Part shown: positions 1 through 7,924 of the stretch, in pieces
Layout of the letters: each line of letters starts with the position of its first letter
Numbering within the stretch: position 1 is the stretch's first letter
Source: Planctomycetota bacterium
GTDB taxonomy: Bacteria; Planctomycetota; UBA1135; GCA-002686595
Reading direction: 5' to 3'
Length of the DNA: 64,000 nt
NCBI GenBank assembly: GCA_016714045.1
Contig: JADJNY010000015.1
Span: 62,001-126,000 of the forward strand
Position numbers and translations under genes: made by a program
Notes under the pieces: model-generated
The model's database searches: none
What the model saw: only the letters and a program-made list of their open reading frames with translations
Told to the model about the DNA's origin: nothing

Positions 1-1917
1 GCGAAGAGCGTGAGCTGCGCCCAATGCCACGCACCCCACGCGATCGGGAAGGCGAGCGCGGAGTCGCGCGCCGCGTGCTCCACCTGCCATGCGACGGCGA
101 CCACCGCGTGGTCGAAGAGCGTGCACGCCGGCGATCCGGGCAACGGACACGCCGCCGCGAACTGCAGCGATTGCCACGGCACGCACGGCGTCCGCGCGCG
201 CACGGACCTCGCGTCGAAGGTGCATCCGCTGCGCCTCCCCGACACGTGCGAGTCCTGCCATCACCCCGACCCCTCGAAGGAGCATCCGGCGCCTGGCGGT
301 GAGAAAGCGCGCCAGTACGAGACCTCCGTCCACGGGCAGGCGCTGCGCAAGGTCGGCCTCGTCGTCACCGCGACCTGCGCGTCGTGCCACGGCGCGCACG
401 ACGTGAAGCGCGCGAAGGCCGAGGACGCGCCGACGGCGCGCAAGCAGATCCCCAACACCTGCGGCGCTTGCCACGCGGGGATCCTCGCCACCTACCTCGA
501 AGGCGTGCACGGCGCCGACTTCCTGGCCGGCGGGAAGGACGTGCCCGTGTGCACGGACTGCCACACCGAGCACGCGGTCAGCGACCCCGCGATGGAGGGC
601 GCGAGCGTGTCCAAGGCGCTCGTCGCCGAGACGTGCGCGCGCTGCCACGCCGACGACGAGCTCGGCAAGCGCTACGGCTTCAAGAGCTCCGTGCGCAGCT
701 CGTGGGGCTCGTCCTACCACGGCATCGGCCGCGCGTTCGGCGACCAGCGCGTCGCGAACTGCGCGTCGTGCCATGGCTTCCACGACGTGCTCCCGTCGAG
801 CGACCCGCGCTCGCCCGTGAACGCGGCGAACCTGGACGCGACGTGCGGCAGCTGCCACGCCGGCGCGACCGCGGCCTTCGCGCGCGTCCCAGTGCACTCC
901 GTCGTCGACGAGGCGGGCAACCCGGTGCCGTACTGGGTGAAGACGATCTACGCGGTGCTCGTGGCGGCGCTGATCGGCGCGTTCGTGCTCTTCATCCTGT
1001 TCGACCTGTTCGGGCGGCTGCGGCTGCGCATGAAGTGGGGCCCGCCGGAGCTGCCGCACGTCGACCCGCGCGCATGGCCGGACGAGGCCGAGCTGGTCGC
1101 GCCGGGCGAGTCGTTCAAGCGCATGGGTCGCCACGCGCGCCTCCAACACGTCGTGCTGATCACGTCGTTCTCGCTGCTCGTGCTCACCGGCCTGCCCGTG
1201 TTCCTGCACGATGCGGCCTGGATGCGATCGCTGGTCGACCTGGAGGGCGGCTTCGCGCTGCGCAGCCTGCTCCATCGCGCCGCGGCCTTCGCGCTGATCG
1301 GCCTGTCCCTGTGGCACGTCGCGGTGATGCTGCTCTCCCCCGCCGCGCGCCGCTGGCTCGCCCTGATGGTCTTCAAGCCGCGCGACGTCACCGACTTCGC
1401 GCAAGACATGGCCTTCAACCTCGGCTGCTTCGGGTGGATCGGGCGATCGAAGCGCCTCGCGCCGCTCGTCCAGCGCTTCCCGTGGCTCCGCTTCGACCGT
1501 CGGCCGTGCTTCGCGCGCTACGGCTTGGTCGAGAAGCTCGAGTACGGCGCCGTCGTCTGGGGCAATTTCGTGATGATCTGCACGGGCGCGATCTTGTGGC
1601 GGCCCGACTGGTTCCTCGGTTGGGCGCCGACGTGGACCTTCGACGTCTGCCGCGTGGTGCACGGCTTCGAGGCCACGCTCGCGTTCCTCGCGATCATCAT
1701 CTGGCACATGTACCACGTCCACCTGCGGCCGGGCGTGTTCCCGATGAGCCGCGTGTGGCTCGACGGGAAGATCTCGCGCACCGAGTTGCGCCACCACCAC
1801 CCCGCAGGAGTACTGGAGCTCCTCGAGCGCCGCCGCCGCGAACGCGATGGATCGCCCACGACGTCGAACGCGAATCGGAAGGCCGCGACGGACGCGGCCG
1901 AGCACCACCATGTCTGA
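1..1917 (+). CDS. Multiheme cytochrome c fused to cytochrome b561-like membrane domain (5'-partial)
   Basis: The reading frame is open from the first base, so the start lies upstream of the window. The visible 638 residues begin with a periplasmic region carrying ten CXXCH motifs, interspersed with 'SVHG'-type distal histidines. About five transmembrane helices follow, with paired histidines (LQH, LLHR, LWH, VVHG, IWHMYH) typical of the cytochrome b561 / formate-dehydrogenase-gamma class. The likely role is electron exchange between the quinone pool and periplasmic c-hemes, an inference from this architecture. The gene overlaps the next one by 8 bases, so the two are probably co-translated. 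The next protein is a paralogue with the same order of domains. The substrate is unknown. The His-rich tail before the stop looks like a linker. Confidence 0.85.
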   Translation, partial: AKSVSCAQCHAPHAIGKASAESRAACSTCHATATTAWSKSVHAGDPGNGHAAANCSDCHGTHGVRARTDLASKVHPLRLPDTCESCHHPDPSKEHPAPGGEKARQYETSVHGQALRKVGLVVTATCASCHGAHDVKRAKAEDAPTARKQIPNTCGACHAGILATYLEGVHGADFLAGGKDVPVCTDCHTEHAVSDPAMEGASVSKALVAETCARCHADDELGKRYGFKSSVRSSWGSSYHGIGRAFGDQRVANCASCHGFHDVLPSSDPRSPVNAANLDATCGSCHAGATAAFARVPVHSVVDEAGNPVPYWVKTIYAVLVAALIGAFVLFILFDLFGRLRLRMKWGPPELPHVDPRAWPDEAELVAPGESFKRMGRHARLQHVVLITSFSLLVLTGLPVFLHDAAWMRSLVDLEGGFALRSLLHRAAAFALIGLSLWHVAVMLLSPAARRWLALMVFKPRDVTDFAQDMAFNLGCFGWIGRSKRLAPLVQRFPWLRFDRRPCFARYGLVEKLEYGAVVWGNFVMICTGAILWRPDWFLGWAPTWTFDVCRVVHGFEATLAFLAIIIWHMYHVHLRPGVFPMSRVWLDGKISRTELRHHHPAGVLELLERRRRERDGSPTTSNANRKAATDAAEHHHV

Positions 1918-4783
1918 TGCCCCCCGCCTCCCACGATCTTCCCCGCTCCGCGGCCTGCCGCGCTTCCTTCCGTTCTCGTTCGCTCTGCTCGCCCTGCTGA
2001 CGCCGGCCCGCGCCCAGGACAACGCGAAGTGCATCGAGTGCCACGGCGTCGCCGGCCTCGAGATGCAGCGCGACGGGCACAAGGTCTCCCTGTTCGTCGA
2101 CGCCAAGGCGTACGCGAAGAGCGTGCACAAGCAGCGGGACTGCGTCGCGTGCCACGTGCAGCTCTCCGGCGTCGAGACCTATCCGCACGCGAAGAACCTC
2201 GACCGCGTCAACTGCACGGAGTGCCACGACGACGAGAACGGCCCGGTCCAGGCGTACCGCGACAGCACGCACGGCAGACATGCGGCCGAGGGCGACAAGC
2301 TCGCTCCGCTCTGCCAGGACTGCCACGGCAACCACGCTATCCTCAAGCTGAAGGACCCCAACTCGGCGATCTCGCCCTTCAACGTGCCGTCGATGTGCGC
2401 CCAGTGCCACGCCGAGGGCTCACCCGTCGAGCGCACGCACGACATCCCCGAAGAGCAGGTCTTCCAACGCTACAAGGACAGCATCCACGGCAAGGGTCTC
2501 TTCGAGCAGGGCCTGACCGTCACCGCCGTCTGCACGAGCTGCCACACGGGTCACAACGTGCGCCCGCACGGCGATCCGAAGTCCTCGATCCACAAGGACA
2601 GCGTCGTCAAGACGTGCATGAAGTGCCACGGCCAGATCGAGCAGGTGCACCGCAAGGTCATCGCCGGCGAGCTGTGGGAGAAGCAGGGTGCCGTGCCGCT
2701 GTGCGTCGAGTGCCACTCGCCGCACGAGATCCGCAAGGTGTTCTACGACACGAACATGGCGAACGCGGACTGCCTGCGTTGCCACTCGACGCCCGTCGTG
2801 GCGTCGAAGGACGGTCACTCGCTCCAGGTCGACGAAGCGGTCCACGCGCGCTCGATCCACGGCCGCAAGGGCGTCTCGTGCGCCCAGTGCCACGCCGGGG
2901 CCTCGCCGTCCGTCGAGCGCTCGTGCGCGACGATTCAGACGAAGGTCGATTGCTCGACGTGCCACGAAGGCCAGGTCGGCGACTACAAGCGCGGCGTGCA
3001 CGGCCAGCTCGCGGCCAAGGGCGACGCGAACGCGCCTTCCTGCGTCGAGTGCCACGGAACGCACCAGATCCTCGAGCACTCGATCGCCGCCGACGCGACG
3101 CCCGAGATCAAGGAGCTCGTCCGCACCTCCCCCACGTACAGCCGCAACGTGCCGGCGCTCTGCGCGCGCTGTCACCAGGACGGCGCGCCCGCCGCGAAGC
3201 GCTACATGGGGCCCGAGACGCAGATCATCGAGAACTACACGAACAGCATCCACGGCAAGGGGCTGAAGGAGAGCGGGCTCGTCGTCACCGCGGTCTGCAC
3301 GGACTGCCACACGGCGCACAAGGAGCTCCCCACGAGCGATCCCGAGTCGACTGTGCACCCGGGGAACATCGCCGGAACGTGCGGCACGTGCCACGACGGC
3401 GTCTACGAGCAATTCCAGAAGAGCATCCACGCGCCGGGCGGCAATCCGGACTACGTCGCGCTGCGGGGCATGCCGAAGTTGCCCGACTGCAACGACTGTC
3501 ACTCGTCGCACACGATGAAGCGCACCGACGGCGCCGAGTTCAAGCTCGGCATCATGGAGCAGTGCGGCAAGTGCCACGCGGACATCACGGAGACCTACTT
3601 CGAGACGTACCACGGCAAGGCCTCGACGCTCGGCGACACGACGCGCGCGAAGTGCTACGACTGCCACGGTGCGCACGACATCCTCCCGGCCTCCGCTCCG
3701 GCGTCGCACATCTCCGAGGGGAACATCGTCGAGACGTGCGGGAAGTGCCACGAGGGTTCGCACCGCCAGTTCGCGGGCTTCCTGACGCACGCGACGCACA
3801 ACGACAAGGAGCGCTACCCCTACCTCTACTGGGCGTTCGTCGGCATGACGACGCTCCTCGTCGGCACGTTCGTGTTCTTCGGGCTGCACACGCTCGCGTG
3901 GCTGCCGCGCTCGTGGAAGCTGCGCGCCGAATACAAGAAGCACGTCGCCGCCGACGGCGACAAGGGCCGACGCTTCCGGCGCTTCACCGCGTACCAGCGC
4001 GGCCTGCACCTGACCGTGATCCTCAGCTTCTTCGGCCTCGCGATCACGGGCATGATGCTCAAGTTCTCACACGCGCAGTGGGCGCACGTCCTCTCGCGCT
4101 TCCTCGGCGGGATCGAAGGCGCCGGCTGGATTCACCGCGTGTGCGCGATCGCGACGTTCTCCTACATGGCGCTGCACCTCGTCGACGTCGTGAAGCGCTA
4201 CCGCGCGAGCAAGAAGAGCGTGTTCCAGTTCCTGACGGGGCCCGACTCCCTCGTTCCGAAGCTCTCCGACGCGAAGGAGTTCGTCGCCACGATGAAGTTC
4301 TTCCTCGGCAAGGGCCCGGCGCCGCGCTACGGGCGGTGGACGTACTGGGAGAAGTTCGACTACCTCGCGGTGTTCTGGGGCGTGGTGGTGATCGGGAGCA
4401 CGGGCCTGTGCTTGTGGTTCCCCGAGCTCTTCACGCGCGTGCTCCCTGGCTGGTCGATCAACATCGCGACGATCATCCACAGCGACGAAGCGCTGCTCGC
4501 GACGGGCTTCATCTTCACGATCCACTTCTTCAACACGCACTTCCGGCCGGAGAAGTTCCCGATGGACCCGGTGATCTTCACGGGCAGCATGAGCGTGGCC
4601 GAGCTGAAGCACGACCGGCCGGAGCTGTACGAGCGCTTGCAGCAGAGCGGCGAACTCGAGAAGCACATGGTCGACGCACCCGCGCCGGGCTTCCTGAAGG
4701 TCGTGCGCGCGTTCGGGATGACGGCGCTGACGATCGGGTTCGTGCTGGTGATCTTGATCGTGTACGCGTTGCTCGCGAATTGA
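1910..4783 (+). CDS. 19-heme cytochrome c fused to cytochrome b561-like domain
   Basis: This 957-residue protein starts at the ATG inside the end of the upstream gene, which gives a clean Sec signal peptide ending near ALA-type residues 'PARAQ'. Nineteen CXXCH motifs fill residues about 40-620. They are arranged as repeated 'S-I-H-G-K-G-L ... C-x-x-C-H' units, which points to internal duplication. A C-terminal membrane part of about 300 residues has four to five helices with conserved histidines, as in di-heme cytochrome b561 / Ni-Fe hydrogenase b subunits. It is probably a quinone-linked transmembrane electron conduit with a long heme wire on the outside. It is a paralogue of the preceding gene but has about twice as many hemes. 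Its physiological partner is not evident from sequence. Confidence 0.88.
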   Translation: MSDAPRLPRSSPLRGLPRFLPFSFALLALLTPARAQDNAKCIECHGVAGLEMQRDGHKVSLFVDAKAYAKSVHKQRDCVACHVQLSGVETYPHAKNLDRVNCTECHDDENGPVQAYRDSTHGRHAAEGDKLAPLCQDCHGNHAILKLKDPNSAISPFNVPSMCAQCHAEGSPVERTHDIPEEQVFQRYKDSIHGKGLFEQGLTVTAVCTSCHTGHNVRPHGDPKSSIHKDSVVKTCMKCHGQIEQVHRKVIAGELWEKQGAVPLCVECHSPHEIRKVFYDTNMANADCLRCHSTPVVASKDGHSLQVDEAVHARSIHGRKGVSCAQCHAGASPSVERSCATIQTKVDCSTCHEGQVGDYKRGVHGQLAAKGDANAPSCVECHGTHQILEHSIAADATPEIKELVRTSPTYSRNVPALCARCHQDGAPAAKRYMGPETQIIENYTNSIHGKGLKESGLVVTAVCTDCHTAHKELPTSDPESTVHPGNIAGTCGTCHDGVYEQFQKSIHAPGGNPDYVALRGMPKLPDCNDCHSSHTMKRTDGAEFKLGIMEQCGKCHADITETYFETYHGKASTLGDTTRAKCYDCHGAHDILPASAPASHISEGNIVETCGKCHEGSHRQFAGFLTHATHNDKERYPYLYWAFVGMTTLLVGTFVFFGLHTLAWLPRSWKLRAEYKKHVAADGDKGRRFRRFTAYQRGLHLTVILSFFGLAITGMMLKFSHAQWAHVLSRFLGGIEGAGWIHRVCAIATFSYMALHLVDVVKRYRASKKSVFQFLTGPDSLVPKLSDAKEFVATMKFFLGKGPAPRYGRWTYWEKFDYLAVFWGVVVIGSTGLCLWFPELFTRVLPGWSINIATIIHSDEALLATGFIFTIHFFNTHFRPEKFPMDPVIFTGSMSVAELKHDRPELYERLQQSGELEKHMVDAPAPGFLKVVRAFGMTALTIGFVLVILIVYALLAN

Positions 4784-4791
4784 CCGGGACA

Positions 4792-4822
4792 CGAGCGCGG
4801 GTCGCATCGGCACCCGCGCTCG
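4792..4822. terminator. Convergent terminator hairpin
   Basis: A perfect 11-bp inverted repeat (arms 4792-4802 and 4812-4822, 9-base loop) lies between the stop of the 19-heme gene and the stop of the convergent flavin-oxidase-like gene. There is no clear U-tract on either side. It may serve both directions. Confidence 0.6.
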
Positions 4823-4855
4823 CCCGTCGAGGGGGCCCTGAGTTCGCGCGCCGGC

Positions 4856-5416
4856 TCACGCGCCGTCGTCGAGCTCGGGAAGCCCGGGGAGCCCGTCCAG
4901 GCTCCGCGCGTTCTTCTCGGCGCGGTAGCGCGCGAGCGCGGGCTCGCCCTTCGCCTCGCACGAACGGGGGAGCGTGTCGCGCTCGCCCGCGAACGTGAAG
5001 TGCGGCACGCCGTAGCCGCAGGAGTCGCTGATGCGCGTCAGCTCCGCGCGCACGATCGCGCGCGCGCCGGCGTGCTCGGGGAAGCTCGGACGCAAGCGCT
5101 CCCACTCGGCCGACGACGGCATGACGACGCTTGCGCGTCCGTGGAGGCGCACGATCTTCGGCGGGCCTTCGAACGCGCAGAAAAGGAACACGATGCGCCC
5201 GTTCTCGCGCGCGTGCGCGATCGTCTCGACGCCGCTGCCGGTGAGGTCGAGGTATGCGACCTCGCGCGGTCCGAGCACGCGGAAGCTGTCGAGCCCCTTG
5301 GGCGAGCAGTTGACGAGCCCGTCGCCCGCGAGCGGCGCCGTGGCGACGAAGAAGACGTGCTGCGCGCGGAGCCAGTCCTGCAGCTCGGGAGTGAGGACGT
5401 CGTGGAGCTTGCCCAT
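4856..5416 (-). CDS. Pyridoxamine 5'-phosphate oxidase-family flavoprotein
   Basis: This soluble 186-residue protein has the split-barrel FMN-binding pattern of the PNPOx-like superfamily. It starts with an 'ELQDWL..QHVFFVATAPL' opening strand, then 'VNCSPKGLDSFRVLGPREVAYLDLTGSG', then 'NGRIVFLFCAFEGPPKIVRLHG'. Members bind FMN, F420 or heme, and many act on small quinone-like or heme substrates. The exact reaction cannot be given from sequence. The gene is divergent from the pentaheme lipoprotein and convergent with the 19-heme cytochrome. A perfect inverted repeat separates its start from the lipoprotein gene. It is a monocistronic unit with no signal peptide. Confidence 0.8.
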   Translation of the reverse strand: MGKLHDVLTPELQDWLRAQHVFFVATAPLAGDGLVNCSPKGLDSFRVLGPREVAYLDLTGSGVETIAHARENGRIVFLFCAFEGPPKIVRLHGRASVVMPSSAEWERLRPSFPEHAGARAIVRAELTRISDSCGYGVPHFTFAGERDTLPRSCEAKGEPALARYRAEKNARSLDGLPGLPELDDGA

Positions 5417-5464
5417 GCGCGCATTCCACGGGCGCGAACGTCAATGTCAACCGCCCGCTGCGCG

Positions 5465-5493
5465 GCGCAACGGACCGTCGCGGTCCGTTGCGC
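5465..5493. promoter_or_regulatory. Perfect 13-bp inverted repeat in divergent promoter region
   Basis: Arms 5465-5477 and 5481-5493 are perfectly complementary around a 3-base loop. The site lies between the divergent flavoprotein and pentaheme lipoprotein genes, 18 bases before the lipoprotein ATG. A TATGCT-like -10 hexamer overlaps its downstream side. It could be an operator for one or both genes, or a leader hairpin. Confidence 0.5.
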
Positions 5494-5511
5494 TTGGTAT
5501 GCTGCGCCACG

Positions 5512-7068
5512 ATGTCGATGAACCACGCGCGCCACATCACGGTCCTCGATCTCGTCCTGCTCGCCTCGCTCCAGTTCGGCTGCTCGACCCAGCCCGAGCC
5601 GGAGCACGCCCATCCTTCACCCGAAGCGCAGTCGCACGCCGCTGCCGACGCGTCGCTCGCAGCGCCTTCCCGCGCCGTATCCGAGGCCGCCTTGGCGGCC
5701 GAAGCCGCGCAAGAAGCTCCCGTGAAACCGGCCACGGAGCCCGCGATCGCGCGCGACGGGCCCGCCGACTCCTTGCGCGGGCCGTTCGGCCTGTCGCGCG
5801 TCACCACGCCCGACGAGAAGCCCGTCGCGATCGACGGCTTCGGCCTGCTCGACGACTGCAGCACGTGCCACGCGCGCCAAGCAGAGGAGTTCGACGGCTC
5901 GTTCCACTCGCGCTCGCACCACGATCCCTTCTACCGCGCGTTCGCGGAGCTCGCGCGCGCCGAGGCCGGCGAGGCGACGTACGCGTGGTGCTCCGGCTGC
6001 CACTCGCCGCAGAGCGTCGTCGCGGGCCTCGTCCCGGGCACGCCCGAGGCCGAGCTCCCCGAGAAGGCGACCGCGGGCGTGCAGTGCGACGTCTGCCACC
6101 AGATCCGCGCGCTCACCGGTGATGCAGGGCCGTGGAAGGAGCCGGGCAACGCGTCGTTCGTGCTCGCGCCGAGCAAGGCGAAGACGTCGATCCGCCCCGA
6201 GATCCAGGCCAATCCTGGCCACACGGTCGAGCACGGCGCGTTCCTGGAGAAGGCCGAGCTCTGCGCGTCGTGCCACACCGTGATCCACCCGACGAACGGC
6301 CTGCGTGTCGAGCACACCTACGACGAGTGGAAGAACAGCGTCTACGCGCAGAACGGCGTCGTCTGCCAGGACTGTCACATGCGCACGGTCGAGCAGGCGA
6401 TCGAGGTCGCGCGCACGCTGAAGCCCGTCGACGTCCTCGGCAAGACGTCCGAGATGAGCGCGAAGGAGCGCTCGATCCACCCGCACTTCTTCGTCGGCGG
6501 CAACGCGGACGCCGAGCACCTCACCGGCAGCGCGACGCACGCGGCGATGGCCGAGGCGCGCTTGAAGAGCGCCGCGACGCTCGCGATCGAGGCGCCCGAG
6601 CACGCGTCGGGCGAGCTCGCGTTCCACGTCGCCGTCACGAACGTCGGCGCGGGGCACGCGCTCCCGACGAGCCTGACCGAGCTGCGCCAGATGTGGGTCG
6701 AGCTCGTCGTGAAGGACGCGGACGGGAAGGAGCTCCACCGCTCGGGCACGCTCGACGCGCACGGCGAGCTCGCCCCGAAGACGCTGCGCTTCGGCTCCGA
6801 GCTGCTCGACGCGTCGGGCAAGCCGACGTTCAAGCTGTGGGAAGCCGCGTCGTTCGCGTGGAAGCGCTGCATCGCGCCGAAGGCGACCGACCGCGAACCG
6901 TTCCACGTCACGCTCCCGCCCGGCACGCGCGGTCCGCTCTCGATCGAAGCCGGCCTCCTCTTCCGCAGCGCTCCGCCGCACGTCGTGAAGGCCGTGATGA
7001 AGGACGCCGCCTTCACACCGCGCATCGTCGAGATGGCGAGCGCGAGCAGCTCGGTCGCCCTGCGCTGA
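5512..7068 (+). CDS. Pentaheme cytochrome c lipoprotein
   Basis: This 518-residue protein starts at an ATG giving a lipoprotein-type signal with the lipobox-like cysteine in 'LQFGC' near residue 24. An Ala/Pro/Glu-rich linker follows. Five CXXCH motifs (CSTCH, CSGCH, CDVCH, CASCH, CQDCH) lie between about residues 115 and 295. The C-terminal 200 residues form a heme-free beta-rich domain with a 'VTNVGAGHALPTSLTELRQMW' element, which also occurs in other multiheme cytochromes of the c554/octaheme type. It is probably attached to the outer face of a membrane and passes electrons in the periplasm. It stands alone on the plus strand between two hairpin-rich spacers. The substrate is unknown. Confidence 0.8.
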   Translation: MSMNHARHITVLDLVLLASLQFGCSTQPEPEHAHPSPEAQSHAAADASLAAPSRAVSEAALAAEAAQEAPVKPATEPAIARDGPADSLRGPFGLSRVTTPDEKPVAIDGFGLLDDCSTCHARQAEEFDGSFHSRSHHDPFYRAFAELARAEAGEATYAWCSGCHSPQSVVAGLVPGTPEAELPEKATAGVQCDVCHQIRALTGDAGPWKEPGNASFVLAPSKAKTSIRPEIQANPGHTVEHGAFLEKAELCASCHTVIHPTNGLRVEHTYDEWKNSVYAQNGVVCQDCHMRTVEQAIEVARTLKPVDVLGKTSEMSAKERSIHPHFFVGGNADAEHLTGSATHAAMAEARLKSAATLAIEAPEHASGELAFHVAVTNVGAGHALPTSLTELRQMWVELVVKDADGKELHRSGTLDAHGELAPKTLRFGSELLDASGKPTFKLWEAASFAWKRCIAPKATDREPFHVTLPPGTRGPLSIEAGLLFRSAPPHVVKAVMKDAAFTPRIVEMASASSSVALR

Positions 7069-7081
7069 GCCACGGCTGCCG

Positions 7082-7215
7082 CACGTGCTCGCACAGCGGG
7101 CACACGTCCACTGTGCCGCGCGCTCGCTGTTGAGCGACTATTTCCGGACGTGCTCACGCACCGCGCACAGCTCCACCGTGCGGGCCGCCCGTTGCTGAGA
7201 GCCAATAGAACTCCG
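7082..7215. repeat. Diverged tandem duplication of a ~65-bp intergenic element
   Basis: Two adjacent stretches, 7082-7146 and 7147-7215, share the order 'ACGTGCTC', a GCAC/CACA core, 'TCCAC(T/C)GTGC', and 'GCTG(T)TGAG' with roughly 70% identity by eye. They lie in the spacer between the convergent pentaheme and VOC genes and have no credible coding content. They may be a short dispersed element or a relic of local slippage. Confidence 0.4.
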
Positions 7216-7256
7216 TGCCGGCTCGGGCCGGTCCTCCGGCCCGAGCCGGCACGGAG
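7211..7256. terminator. Perfect 21-bp hairpin between convergent genes
   Basis: Arms 7211-7231 and 7236-7256 are perfect complements around the loop TCCT. The stem is unusually long, GC-rich and lacks a flanking U-tract. It is placed to end transcription from both the pentaheme gene and the VOC gene. It could also be a REP-like palindromic repeat. The rest of 7257-7416 shows nothing recognisable. Confidence 0.55.
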
Positions 7257-7416
7257 TCCGGAATGCGGAGCATCCGAATGTGTTCCGTTGCGCCCCTTGC
7301 CCCTGCATCGTCCCACCCGGCAATTGCGTCCCGACCGACACCCATCCCCACGCCGCTCGAGTGTGCCGCTCACGCGCGATCTCTGAACTCACCGCCACGG
7401 CCCCGAACCGCGCGGA

Positions 7417-7809
7417 TCAATCCCCCACACGCGGAAGGTTCTGCGCAATGCTCCAAAGCACCCCGGCAGGGTCGGTCATCTGAAACTCGCGCATGGCCCA
7501 AGGCTGATCCTTCAACTCGCCGACGCTCACGCCGAACTGCTCACGCACCCCGCTCGCCAGGACATGGGCATGCCAAGCCCGCACGTCCTGCACCAACAAG
7601 TGCATCATGCTCGTGGAGCCGATCTCCGGCACGCAGAAGCTCTGCAGCAGGAACGGGCAGTTGCCATGACAGAGGTAGGCGACCTCGCCATCGCTGAAGC
7701 GCTGCTCGAATCCCAACGCTTGGTAGAAGGCGAGAGAGCGCGCGAAGTCCCGCGCGGGAACGAAGGCCTTGAGCTCGACGGTGTTCAGGTTCGGAGTGGG
7801 CGCGTTCAT
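7417..7809 (-). CDS. VOC-family (glyoxalase/bleomycin-resistance fold) protein
   Basis: This 130-residue single-domain protein carries the vicinal-oxygen-chelate pattern: a beta strand with 'LKAFVPARDFARSLAFYQALGFEQ' at the N-terminus, a central 'MMHLLVQDVRAWHAHV' and a terminal 'MTDPAGVLWSIAQN'. Metal ligands are likely, but the set is not complete enough to name a substrate. The start was set at the ATG giving 'MNAPTPN'; another ATG 12 bases upstream is possible. It is a single gene that separates the two cytochrome groups and has no obvious link to them. Confidence 0.78.
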   Translation of the reverse strand: MNAPTPNLNTVELKAFVPARDFARSLAFYQALGFEQRFSDGEVAYLCHGNCPFLLQSFCVPEIGSTSMMHLLVQDVRAWHAHVLASGVREQFGVSVGELKDQPWAMREFQMTDPAGVLWSIAQNLPRVGD

Positions 7810-7878
7810 CACGCGGGACATGCTGCGACACCGGGACGGAAGACTCCACGCCTTCCTCCCCCGAGGCCGACGGCCGTC

Positions 7879-7908
7879 GCGCGCCCACGCCCGAAGCCGT
7901 GGGCGCGC
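7879..7908 (-). terminator. Terminator hairpin of the Rieske/multiheme operon
   Basis: A perfect 11-bp stem (7879-7889 with 7898-7908, 8-base loop) begins 17 bases after the stop codon of the 18-heme gene on the minus strand. No U-run follows. Confidence 0.6.
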
Positions 7909-7924
7909 GCCCCCCACGTCCGCG

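Noticed and set aside
384..2000. Long alternative frame over the first cytochrome gene
   Set aside because: It is Arg/Ala-rich with no heme motifs or domain pattern. The real frame has ten CXXCH sites, so this is a GC-rich shadow.
7211..7256. CRISPR repeat
   Set aside because: It is a single perfect palindrome without regularly spaced copies or cas genes nearby.
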